From SZUA-36 sp963704855 (GTDB taxonomy: Bacteria > Pseudomonadota > Gammaproteobacteria > Xanthomonadales > SZUA-36): DNA of 64,000 bases. Under the pieces are notes generated by a model. It saw only the letters and a program-made list of their open reading frames with translations, ran no database searches and was not told the origin of the DNA. Each line of letters begins with the position of its first letter. Within the stretch, counting starts at the first letter, position 1. Where the stretch lies: contig CAVPHY010000017.1 of the NCBI GenBank assembly GCA_963704855.1, forward strand, positions 1 to 64,000, written 5' to 3'. This document shows, piece after piece, positions 7,954 to 15,122 of the stretch. The translations under genes were made by a program, and so were the position numbers.

Positions 7954-8136
7954 TTATTTAGGTTTGACGGCTTTTTTGACGTCTTCCTTCAAATCACCGT
8001 AAGCGGCTTGTACTTTGCCACGTGCATTCTGCACTTTGCCCTTTCTTTCCAGATCTTTGCTGAAAACCTTGCCGGTGACTTCCTTCACTTTGCCCTTGGC
8101 TTCCGCAACGCGTCCTTTAACTTGATCTTTGTTCAT
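7954..8136 (-). CDS. CsbD family stress protein
   Basis: Sixty residues, MNKDQVKGRVAEAKGKVKEV at the N-terminus and a second KGKVQNARGKVQAAYGDLKE repeat, ending VKKAVKPK. This is the CsbD fold of four short helices, a family induced by general stress in many bacteria with no known activity. A GGAGAGC site precedes the ATG. It lies downstream of the dodecin and BON genes on the same strand. Confidence 0.9.
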   Translation of the reverse strand: MNKDQVKGRVAEAKGKVKEVTGKVFSKDLERKGKVQNARGKVQAAYGDLKEDVKKAVKPK

Positions 8137-8165
8137 GGTGCTCTCCTTTTGGTATTGGCGTGATT

Positions 8166-8193
8166 ACGACAGCCGGCGCGTGCCGACTGTCGT
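8166..8193. other. Stem-loop between dodecin and csbD
   Basis: ACGACAGCCGGC (8166-8177) pairs with GCCGACTGTCGT (8182-8193), with one G-T pair, around a GCGT loop. There is no T tract, so it may be an mRNA-stabilising or attenuating hairpin rather than a terminator. Confidence 0.5.
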
Positions 8194-8211
8194 TCGTTCC
8201 GGGTCACCTCT

Positions 8212-8410
8212 TCAATCGAGGATGAAGCTGACGCGCATGATTACCCGGTAGTTGATGATGTTGCCTTTCTCAACAGTGAGTTTTTGTTCTGCAATCCAGG
8301 CACCCTTGACGTTTTTGAGGCGCTTCAGCGCGGGCGATGCCCGCTTCGATGGCATCCTGAAAACTGACTTTAGAGTCGGCAGAGATTTCGATTATTTTGG
8401 CAATGGTCAT
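8212..8410 (-). pseudogene. Dodecin gene with a single frameshift
   Basis: From the ATG at 8410 the frame reads MTIAKIIEISADSKVSFQDA and EAGIARA, then loses phase. One base later the sequence continues LKRLKNVKGAWIAEQKLTVE and ends INYRVIMRVSFILD with a TGA at 8212-8214. Together these make a normal dodecin of about 67 residues, a flavin-binding dodecamer that stores or buffers riboflavin-type ligands. The lesion is one missing base near 8322-8330, in a G/C-rich stretch. As written the gene gives a truncated, unrelated tail. A sequencing error is a real possibility. Confidence 0.8.
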
Positions 8411-8469
8411 GTTCGTGTTTCCTGTGTTGTAGTGGTTACCGACTGCGGGGACGGGTCGGGGTAGATGAT

Positions 8470-8494
8470 CGGGTGATTGAATGTGAATCACCCG
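8470..8494. other. Stem-loop between BON and dodecin genes
   Basis: CGGGTGATT (8470-8478) pairs perfectly with AATCACCCG (8486-8494), loop GAATGTG. It lies between the stop of the two-BON gene and the dodecin start, with no T tract on either side. It may be a weak terminator. Confidence 0.5.
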
Positions 8495-8614
8495 GCAAAT
8501 TTAGCGCTCAGTCGGTTCGCGGCCCCAGGTTCTGACCGGCGCCTATCTGGATCAGACATTGTGCGTCGACATCTTGCGGCGAAGCGTTGTGCCGATGACT
8601 TCTGGTCAGGTGCC

Positions 8615-9157
8615 TCAGCGTACCGCCAGATTGTCGATGACTTTTTGCACGCCTTTTACACCTTTAGCGGCGGCAACGGCTGCTTTACGTTCTGCCTTGG
8701 AATCAACAAAACCACCCAGGCTGACGACCCCCCGGTTGACTTCCACGTCGATTTCCGAAGCAGGGGCCAGCGGGTCATTCGCCAAGGCCGCCTTGACATT
8801 GGTTGAAAGCGCTTTGTCGTCAATGTATTCACCCGTCCTGCGGGTGCCGTCTGACACTTTCAGATTGTTTTCTACGGAAGCTACACCCGGGACCGATTTT
8901 GCGATCTCACCTGCCCGTTTCACCTGGGCCTGGGAATCAACAAAGCCGTTAAGCTGTACCCTGTCCCGGTCCACTTCGACATCGATGTTCAGACCATCGG
9001 TGGTCGAATCCGCCAATAGTGCGGTCTTGGTGCGTGTGGCAATCGTGGTGTCATCAATAACCTGACCGGTCGAGCGGTGCGATTCGGACGCAGCACAAGC
9101 GCCCAGGGCGAGGCATACCAGCGCGACTGACAGTACTAACGTGTTTTGAGTCTTCAT
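8615..9157 (-). CDS. Two-BON-domain lipoprotein
   Basis: A 180-residue lipoprotein: signal peptide MKTQNTLVLSVALVCLALGA with the lipobox Cys in LGAC, then two BON domains at about residues 38-105 and 112-178. Each has the VxLxGFVDSxA core and ends in V.SVENNL or VQKVIDNL. OsmY-like BON proteins act in the periplasm during osmotic stress. It heads a minus-strand series BON - dodecin - CsbD. A dyad motif lies about 62 bp upstream, suggesting the series belongs to the same regulon. Confidence 0.9.
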   Translation of the reverse strand: MKTQNTLVLSVALVCLALGACAASESHRSTGQVIDDTTIATRTKTALLADSTTDGLNIDVEVDRDRVQLNGFVDSQAQVKRAGEIAKSVPGVASVENNLKVSDGTRRTGEYIDDKALSTNVKAALANDPLAPASEIDVEVNRGVVSLGGFVDSKAERKAAVAAAKGVKGVQKVIDNLAVR

Positions 9158-9218
9158 AATATTTATCCAGGGTTTGTGATAGTTCGGAGATTAGGTTAGT
9201 CCGGTCCAGGAATCCCGT

Positions 9219-9237
9219 CTGTGCGTTAGCGGACGAA
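9219..9237. promoter_or_regulatory. Stress-regulon dyad motif, copy 5
   Basis: CTGTGCGTTAGCGGACGAA, about 62 bp upstream of the minus-strand BON lipoprotein. The dyad is less perfect on the right side. Confidence 0.5.
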
Positions 9238-9350
9238 ACGTAAAGTTATTACTGCCCGCGTCATGATCCATTCGGGCTTTACTATCTTGCCGTCGCTTAT
9301 GCATTACGGTATTTCGTAACTTCTGATTCTGTATCTGACGTTCCGCGGGT

Positions 9351-9391
9351 AAAAAAGAGAACGCTGGTGCACTGTTTAAGCACCAGCGTTC
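9351..9391 (-). terminator. Rho-independent terminator, minus strand
   Basis: GAACGCTGGTGC (9359-9370) pairs perfectly with GCACCAGCGTTC (9380-9391), and six A residues at 9351-9356 give a U tract on the minus strand. It implies transcription coming leftward from about 9.7 kb, which supports a small minus-strand gene there. Confidence 0.85.
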
Positions 9392-9516
9392 AATCTTGAA
9401 TCCAGTTGGCGTTTCCTAGGAATATTGGAACACGCGCTTAAAGCTAGAGAGATAAACCGGATCCAGGTTGCAACACTTCACTCAATTGAGAATATACCGC
9501 CTGGAGGACCAGTACT

Positions 9517-9684
9517 TCAGTGCGTTACCGAACTAAACTGAGTTTTGATTACACCCGGTATTATGCACCCCGAGTTGGAAAGGCTAACCCGACAGGCTCC
9601 TGCCAGCAGGACTCTGCCGAGCACCATCAGGCCAATACCGGTCCACATCGGGATATTGACACGTTCGGTTTTATCGAAGGACAT
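9517..9684 (-). CDS. Possible small one-helix membrane protein
   Basis: From the ATG at 9684 the frame gives 55 residues: MSFDKTERVNIPMWTGIGLM, then VLGRVLLAGA and a polar tail. There is one plausible membrane helix. A strong minus-strand terminator about 130 bp downstream supports transcription of this strand. The tail after the helix looks degenerate, so a frameshift is possible. Family not recognised. Confidence 0.35.
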   Translation of the reverse strand: MSFDKTERVNIPMWTGIGLMVLGRVLLAGACRVSLSNSGCIIPGVIKTQFSSVTH

Positions 9685-9775
9685 ATGTATCGGGCTGATG
9701 TCGGTGTGTTGGCGCACCGATTCCGATTTTCAATCCTGCTAGTGTGCACGGTAATCTGATTGCAGGAAGTGCTTC

Positions 9776-11077
9776 ATGGTGATGAACAGCGCGGGATGGT
9801 TTTTACTGGTTGGCGGCCTGATGCTGGCCATGGGGTTGACCGCGCCGATGCTCAGGCGTCTGCCAATCAACCCGGCGATGGTTTACCTGGCCGTGGGACT
9901 GTTGGTGGGACCGACCGTTTTTGGTCTTTTTCACTTCAATCCGCTCAAACAGTCGGCCCTGCTTGAAGTTCTGACGGAAGTGGCGGTACTGATTGCCTTG
10001 TTTTCCGCCGGTGTCAAAATGCCGGCACCCGTCACATTTGCACGTTGGCGTATCCCTATATTTCTGGCTGTTTTCTCCATGACAATCACGGTCGCCCTGA
10101 TCGCCGGTTTTGCCTATTACGCCCTCGGCTTATCCCTGGGAGCCGCAGTGCTGCTCGGCGCCATCATTGCGCCAACCGATCCGGTGCTGGCCACCGAAAC
10201 GCAGATCCGACATGCCGGGGACCGCGACCGGCTTCGCTTCACCCTGACCTGCGAAGCAGGCATGAATGATGGAACCGCCTTTCCGTTTGTCATGCTGGGT
10301 ATGGGCTTACTCGGCTTGCATAACATCGGCGAATTCGGCCAGCGCTGGATTCTGATCGATGTTGTATGGGCCACCCTGGCGGGTATCACCATTGGCGTCG
10401 TTGCCGGCTGGGGACTTGCCAGGGTTGGCGCACGTCTGCGAGCGGATTGGCCGGACTCGGACCTGTTGCATGACTTCCTGGGCCTGGGACTGATAGGCGT
10501 GGTGTATGGTCTAAGCCTGTGGCTCAATGCCTGGGGTTTTCTCGCCGTCTTCTTTGCTGCCGTGACATTGCGTCACACCGAGCTCAAACTCGCCAGTGCC
10601 AGCCGGGACATCCCGCTATCAGCCCAGTCGGAAGTGCGGCATGGTGTTGACGAAGATGCGTCGGATCAACCCGTCAGCGTAGCCTCTCTGATTTTCAAAG
10701 AGCACCTGGAACGGCTCTCGGTGCTCGTTCTGATCCTGCTCATCGGCGGTATGCTGTTTGTGGATTCATGGAGTTGGCGCGCCGTGGGTCTTGCACTATT
10801 CATATTCACAATCGCCCGGCCCCTGAGCGTAATGATCGGCCTCATCGGCACGCGCACGACGTGGCGGGTCCGGGGGTTTGTTGGATGGTTCGGCGCCCGC
10901 GGTATCGGTTCGCTGTATTACCTGATGTATGCCATCGGGCATGGCCTTCCGGAAGACCTGGCGCTCGAGTTGCTGCAACTGACCCTGGTGGTGGTGACGC
11001 TTTCCATACTGGTTCACGGGATCACTGCAAAGCCGATGATGAGCAGGTTTTGGAAGCGGGATCGCAACGTGCGCTAA
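9776..11077 (+). CDS. CPA1-type cation/proton antiporter
   Basis: A 433-residue inner-membrane protein with about 12 hydrophobic segments. It has the CPA1/NhaP hallmarks: LEVLTEVAVLIALFSAGVKM in the N-terminal half, the IIAPTDPVLA motif near residue 137, and CEAGMNDGTAFP near 160, whose Asn-Asp pair lines the ion path of electroneutral exchangers. It would exchange Na+ or K+ for H+ and serve pH and salt homeostasis. There is no C-terminal TrkA/RCK regulatory domain. A decayed copy of residues around 102-148 lies at 7.44 kb. The stop overlaps a dyad motif serving the next gene. Confidence 0.9.
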   Translation: MVMNSAGWFLLVGGLMLAMGLTAPMLRRLPINPAMVYLAVGLLVGPTVFGLFHFNPLKQSALLEVLTEVAVLIALFSAGVKMPAPVTFARWRIPIFLAVFSMTITVALIAGFAYYALGLSLGAAVLLGAIIAPTDPVLATETQIRHAGDRDRLRFTLTCEAGMNDGTAFPFVMLGMGLLGLHNIGEFGQRWILIDVVWATLAGITIGVVAGWGLARVGARLRADWPDSDLLHDFLGLGLIGVVYGLSLWLNAWGFLAVFFAAVTLRHTELKLASASRDIPLSAQSEVRHGVDEDASDQPVSVASLIFKEHLERLSVLVLILLIGGMLFVDSWSWRAVGLALFIFTIARPLSVMIGLIGTRTTWRVRGFVGWFGARGIGSLYYLMYAIGHGLPEDLALELLQLTLVVVTLSILVHGITAKPMMSRFWKRDRNVR

Positions 11078-11085
11078 CGTACAGA
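11067..11085. promoter_or_regulatory. Stress-regulon dyad motif, copy 6
   Basis: ACGTGCGCTAACGTACAGA overlaps the end of the antiporter gene and lies 72 bp before the Lmo0937-like mini gene. The core CGYTAACG-type spacing is kept. Confidence 0.45.
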
Positions 11086-11157
11086 TTTCAAGTGCGTGTT
11101 ACGCGCATACTTGCGATCTCGGATTTTTAATCTCAACGACAGCAAAGGAACAGTAAA

Positions 11158-11304
11158 ATGCTCGGAACGATTGCAATTGTATTGGTGATATTGTGGGCCC
11201 TGGGGCTGGTATCTTCATACACCATGGGCGGATTTATTCACATACTGCTGGTTCTGGCAGTGGTAGTGTTTCTCGTCCGGCTGATCCAGGGCAGGAATAT
11301 CTGA
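11158..11304 (+). CDS. Lmo0937-like mini membrane protein
   Basis: A 48-residue ORF starting MLGTIAIVLVILWALGLVSS and containing a second helix, MGGFIHILLVLAVVVFLVRL, ending IQGRNI. This is the pattern of the Lmo0937 family, two-helix membrane proteins of unknown function. An AAAGGAACAG ribosome site precedes the ATG. A GC-rich hairpin without T tract (11347-11370) lies downstream. Confidence 0.8.
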   Translation: MLGTIAIVLVILWALGLVSSYTMGGFIHILLVLAVVVFLVRLIQGRNI

Positions 11305-11468
11305 GTTTTTTGACCGCGATCTAACAGAGTTGCACCTTTGAAAGCCAATGGCCGCCGTGCAGCGGCCATTCGGTGTTCCGACCTACTCCAAACTCTTTGA
11401 AACCACCTAAAGGTCTGATCAGCGATCCCGGGGACGTCCGTTGCGCTTGTTATCTCGCCTCAATCGTT

Positions 11469-11487
11469 ATGTATGTCAGCGCACGGT
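11469..11487. promoter_or_regulatory. Stress-regulon dyad motif, copy 7
   Basis: ATGTATGTCAGCGCACGGT, 66 bp upstream of the first Crp/Fnr-type gene, a position suited to autoregulation. Confidence 0.55.
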
Positions 11488-11552
11488 GTGCTAGCATACA
11501 TAGAGTGCTTGGGCGCATTTTCCAGGCTCCAGGCAGTCGAGGTTTTATCCGG

Positions 11553-12308
11553 ATGCCAAAACAGATCACGAACAGCGCCACCCCGACGGTTCCCACCCAG
11601 CAGCAGAATCATCTTTTGGCCGCCTTGCCGCGCGATGCCCAGCAGCGCCTGTTCCCGCATATGAAGCTGGTGGACCTGCCACTGGGCAAGGTCCTTTATG
11701 AATCCGGTGATGCACTGCACAACGTCTATTTCCCCACCGACGCCATCATTTCACTGTTGTACGTGATGGAAAGCGGCGCATCGGCGGAAATTTCGGTGGT
11801 GGGTAACGAAGGACTCATCGGTATCGCGGTCTTCATGGGTGGTGAAAGCACACCCAGCCGCGCCATCGTTCAGAGTGCCGGTTCGGCATTCTCGCTGCCT
11901 TCTCAACGGCTCCGGAGCGAGTTCAATGCTTATGCCGATATGCGTATGCTGATGTTGCGTTATACCCAGGCACTGATCACGCAGATGGCCCAAACCGCTG
12001 TTTGTAACCGCCACCACTCGATCGACCAGCAACTATGCCGCTGGCTGCTGCTGTCGCTGGACCGCTTGCCCAACAATCGCCTGGTGATGACCCAGGAGCT
12101 GATCGCCAACATGCTCGGAGTACGCCGCGAGGGTGTGACCGAGGCTGCCGGCAAACTGCAGGACCTCGGTGTCATCGAGTATCACCGCGGGAAAATCACG
12201 GTGCTTAACCGGCCGCAACTCGAGAAACTCAGTTGCGAGTGTTATGCCGTCGTCAAAAAGGAAACCGACCGCCTGCAAGCCTATGAGCCCCTGTTTCAAT
12301 CCAGATAA
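11553..12308 (+). CDS. Crp/Fnr-type transcriptional regulator 1
   Basis: From the ATG at 11553 the product has 251 residues: a cNMP-binding-type beta barrel (about 25-150, with VYFPTDAIISLLYVMESGAS and VVGNEGLIG) and a winged helix-turn-helix (about 170-230, MTQELIANMLGVRREGVTEA). No Fnr-type N-terminal Fe-S cysteines are present, and the canonical cAMP pocket is not evident, so the signal is unknown. The annotated start was moved from 11373 because homologous protein sequence begins at MPKQIT and the dyad motif lies inside the longer version. It is closely similar to regulator 3 in this window. Confidence 0.9.
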   Translation: MPKQITNSATPTVPTQQQNHLLAALPRDAQQRLFPHMKLVDLPLGKVLYESGDALHNVYFPTDAIISLLYVMESGASAEISVVGNEGLIGIAVFMGGESTPSRAIVQSAGSAFSLPSQRLRSEFNAYADMRMLMLRYTQALITQMAQTAVCNRHHSIDQQLCRWLLLSLDRLPNNRLVMTQELIANMLGVRREGVTEAAGKLQDLGVIEYHRGKITVLNRPQLEKLSCECYAVVKKETDRLQAYEPLFQSR

Positions 12309-12331
12309 TCACTGCAAGACATAGCGCTGCT

Positions 12332-12350
12332 CTGTGTCCTGACGCACGGA
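12332..12350. promoter_or_regulatory. Stress-regulon dyad motif, copy 8
   Basis: CTGTGTCCTGACGCACGGA, 96 bp upstream of the TTG start chosen for the second Crp/Fnr-type gene. Confidence 0.5.
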
Positions 12351-12445
12351 AGGCTACCTCGTGGTCATGCATACTGTCTGCATGAGATTATCTCATTATG
12401 CTTCTTTTGCCATGGTCGGCTTGTCTTTTGCCGTGGGAGATTGGT

Positions 12446-13156
12446 TTGTCCATTAATAATCCGAAGCCTAAAGGAAATCAACTGATCGCGGGGTTACCCA
12501 AGAACGAAAGCCGGCGACTGCTACAACTGGGTGAAACCGTGGAGATGGCCTTTGGCACCATATTATGTGATGTGAAAACCCCCATTCAACACGCTTATTT
12601 TCCCTTGACCGGTCTGATTTCATTGGTAGCGGCGACCAGCGACCACCAACCACTGGGTATAGCCATGATCGGTAATGAGGGCGCGCTGGGCGCGAGCCTG
12701 GCACTGGGCGTCAATACCACGCGTCTGCGCGCTGTGGTGCATGGCTCCGGTGCGGGTTTGCGTATTACAGCGTCACAGTTGCACGAGTTGCTTTTTGACA
12801 GCCCCGCTCTGCAAAGCACGCTCAGGCGCTATGCCTATGCCCTGATGGGTCAGCTACTCCGGACGGCAACCTGCAACTCCTTCCATGAAGTCGAGATGCG
12901 GCTGGCGCGTTGGTTGTTGATGACCCACGACCGCTCCAGCTCGGAACTACTACCGCTGACACACCAGTTGCTCGCCGACATGCTCGGTGTGCAACGCAGT
13001 GCTGTGACCATTGCGGCAGGCAAGCTGCAACGCAAAAAACTTATCGGCTACAACCGCGGTCAGATCCGTATTCTTTCCCGCACCGGTCTTGAAGAAGCAT
13101 CCTGCGAATGCTACGGCATGCAGATCAGTGACGACGCATTACAATTTGCGGTGTAG
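12446..13156 (+). CDS. Crp/Fnr-type transcriptional regulator 2
   Basis: About 236 residues with an effector barrel (HAYFPLTGLISLVAATSDHQ, then IGNEGALGASLALG) and a C-terminal winged helix (LTHQLLADMLGVQRSAVTIA). It is more diverged from regulators 1 and 3 than they are from each other. A TTG at 12446 has a GGGAGA site 6 bases upstream and gives an N-terminus like the paralogues. The upstream ATG at 12398 lacks a visible ribosome site, so the start remains open. The conserved C-terminal SCECY motif is shared by all three regulators here. Confidence 0.85.
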   Translation: MSINNPKPKGNQLIAGLPKNESRRLLQLGETVEMAFGTILCDVKTPIQHAYFPLTGLISLVAATSDHQPLGIAMIGNEGALGASLALGVNTTRLRAVVHGSGAGLRITASQLHELLFDSPALQSTLRRYAYALMGQLLRTATCNSFHEVEMRLARWLLMTHDRSSSELLPLTHQLLADMLGVQRSAVTIAAGKLQRKKLIGYNRGQIRILSRTGLEEASCECYGMQISDDALQFAV

Positions 13157-13213
13157 CCGATTGAGTACACCACGATACCCGCACTATTTCACACAAAGGA
13201 ATTATTCAATACG

Positions 13214-13510
13214 ATGCTTGTAACCTTTACCACAAAGAACTATGCCGACATCATGATGTTTGGAGATGTCGCGCAAGTTATGCTGAAAATGATGGGGCAC
13301 AGCACGACCGTGCCAGGGGCAATATTGGCCGCGGATGTTCCAGCGGCTCTCGCCCGACTTAAAACGGCTATAGATGTTGAACCGACATTGCCACCAGAAA
13401 CTGACACCGATGAGGAGGAGCCAGCGGTGAGTATTGCACATCGGGCTTTTCCGCTTATCGAGCTCCTTGCTGCCGCGGTTAAGGCAGACGCCAACGTCAT
13501 GTGGAAATGA
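13214..13510 (+). CDS. DUF1840 family protein
   Basis: A 98-residue cytoplasmic protein: MLVTFTTKNYADIMMFGDVA, then MLKMMGHSTTVPGAI and an acidic linker (TDTDEEEPAVS) before AFPLIELLAAAVKADANVMW. This matches DUF1840, a small family common in beta- and gammaproteobacteria with no defined function. An AAAGGA site lies upstream. It stands between the second and third Crp-type genes. Confidence 0.85.
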   Translation: MLVTFTTKNYADIMMFGDVAQVMLKMMGHSTTVPGAILAADVPAALARLKTAIDVEPTLPPETDTDEEEPAVSIAHRAFPLIELLAAAVKADANVMWK

Positions 13511-13553
13511 ATCGAAATTTGTCGCGAGCAGGGTTTTACGAGCTGACGATTCA

Positions 13554-14297
13554 TCAATACTTGCGCACGTCGTTGAGCAGACGGTCCATTTCCTTCTTTA
13601 CGACGCCGTAACACTCGCAGCTCTGCGCTTCCAGGCCGCGCCGATCCAACACAGAGATGTGGCCACGGCGGTAGCTGATCAGGCCGGCGCGCTGCAGGTT
13701 TCCAGCCGCTTCCGTCACACCTTCGCGGCGCACGCCGAGCATGCCGGCCACCAGTTCCTGTGTCATCGTCAGATCCTGGGTCGGGAGCCGATCCAGCGTC
13801 AGCAACAACCAGCGGCACAATTGCTGCTCCAGGGCATGGTGCCGGTTGCACGCACAGGTCTGCGCCATCTGGGTCATCAGCGCCTGGGTATAGCGCAGCA
13901 GCAGGCGCTGCATAGCGCCGGAGCGGTCGAACTCCTGTTTCAACAGGCGGCGGTCCAACCGGTATCCGTAGCCCGCCGTCTGCACCACGGCCGAGCTGGG
14001 CGTGGTATCACCGCCCATGAACAGCGACACACCGACGACGCCCTCATTGCCCACGCCGGCGGTCTCGGCCGTGGCGCCTGATTCGGTCACGTAGTGCAGC
14101 GATACGATCGACGTGGTGGGGAAGTAGGCGTGGTGCAACTGACTGCCCGGCTCGTACAGTGCGTCGCCGAGCAGCATCGGCACGCCTTCGAGATGCGGCA
14201 CCAGTCGCTCGAAGTCGGCAGCCGGCAAAGCCGCAAGCAAATGGTTTTGCAAGGGACTGTTGGCCAGATTCACGGCGGTTTTCGGTAGCGGAGCCAT
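13554..14297 (-). CDS. Crp/Fnr-type transcriptional regulator 3
   Basis: A 247-residue paralogue of regulator 1: barrel with HAYFPTTSIVSLHYVTESGA and VGNEGVVGVSLFMGG, then winged helix MTQELVAGMLGVRREGVTEA and the terminal SCECYGVVKKEMDRL. It is the last gene of a minus-strand unit histidine kinase - response regulator - Crp. Its ATG overlaps the corrected stop of the response regulator (TGATG), so it is translationally coupled to the signalling pair. It likely carries the transcriptional output of that pathway, an inference from position. Confidence 0.9.
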   Translation of the reverse strand: MAPLPKTAVNLANSPLQNHLLAALPAADFERLVPHLEGVPMLLGDALYEPGSQLHHAYFPTTSIVSLHYVTESGATAETAGVGNEGVVGVSLFMGGDTTPSSAVVQTAGYGYRLDRRLLKQEFDRSGAMQRLLLRYTQALMTQMAQTCACNRHHALEQQLCRWLLLTLDRLPTQDLTMTQELVAGMLGVRREGVTEAAGNLQRAGLISYRRGHISVLDRRGLEAQSCECYGVVKKEMDRLLNDVRKY

Positions 14298-15122
14298 CAG
14301 TTGTTCTCCGTCACCTCAAGGCCGATGCCCCGGTAGCCCAGGAAGCGACAGGACTCGATTGAACATCGGCTGGCCACTGACCCGGAACTGCTGGGTCTTG
14401 CCATTGGCGTTGACGCGGTGGAATACAAAATCAATGAACGGTTGGCGTGCGGCGATGGTGGCGCGCAGCTCGGCACGCTCATCTTCGTTCCAGCCCGAGT
14501 CATCCGCCACGGCCGGCGCTCCAGCCAGCGGTTCGACACGCACGCCGAGCATCTCCAGCACCGGGCCGGATACCTTGGTGAAGGTGCCTTGCTCGTCCTG
14601 CTCCCAGTACCAGTCGGAGGCCAGTTCGGTCAGGCTGCGAAAGCGCGCCTCGCTTTCACGCAGCTCAGCGGTGCGCTCGCGTACGGTCTGCTCCAGGAGT
14701 TTGCTGTAGTTCTCGATCTTCTTGTACAACAGCCGCACTTCCAGCATGTTGCGGATGCGCGTCTTGACTTCGACCAGGTCAAAAGGCTTGCTGATGAAGT
14801 CCTTCGCACCGGCCTGCAGGGCGCGCAGCTTGTGGCCGGGCTGGGCCGTGAGCACAAGGACCGGCAGGTAGGGGTCCTCGGTATTGGTCTTGAGACCCTC
14901 CATCACCTGGAAGCCATCCATCACGGGCATCTGCAGGTCGAGCAGGATAAGGTCGTAATGATCCTTGCGATGCAGTGCGCACACCTCCTCGGGATTCATG
15001 GTGGAAGTGACCCAGGTGTATCCCTCCTCGAGCAGCATCTGTTCGAGCAGCTCGATGTTGGACGCCTGATCGTCCACGATCAGGATGCTGGCATTGCAGA
15101 TATCGGTGGGGCTGACTCTCAT
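14297..15122 (-). CDS. Response regulator with PAS domain, C-terminal frameshift
   Basis: Residues about 12-128 form a receiver domain (ILIVDDQASN; phospho-acceptor Asp in LILLDLQMPVMDGF; the TAQPG and SKPFD motifs). A coiled coil (LLYKKIENYSKLLEQTVRER) and a PAS domain (about 165-265) follow. As written the frame runs into FNRVLSLPGLPGHRP and stops at 14316. In the neighbouring frame it reads ESCRFLGYRGIGLEVTENN, the normal end of a PAS domain, and stops at 14297, overlapping the next start. One indel near 14350 explains this. There is no DNA-binding domain. ATGA overlap with the kinase gene upstream. Confidence 0.8.

Larger units (their letters stand above)
9158..9516. other. Intergenic region: operator plus terminator, no gene
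   Basis: This 359-bp gap holds the dyad motif copy 5 at 9219-9237 and the minus-strand terminator at 9351-9391. No credible coding frame, RNA gene or repeat was seen in the rest. Confidence 0.6.

Noticed and set aside
13240..13851. 203-residue minus-strand frame across DUF1840 and the Crp gene end
   Set aside because: Antisense or frame shadow of DUF1840 and regulator 3.
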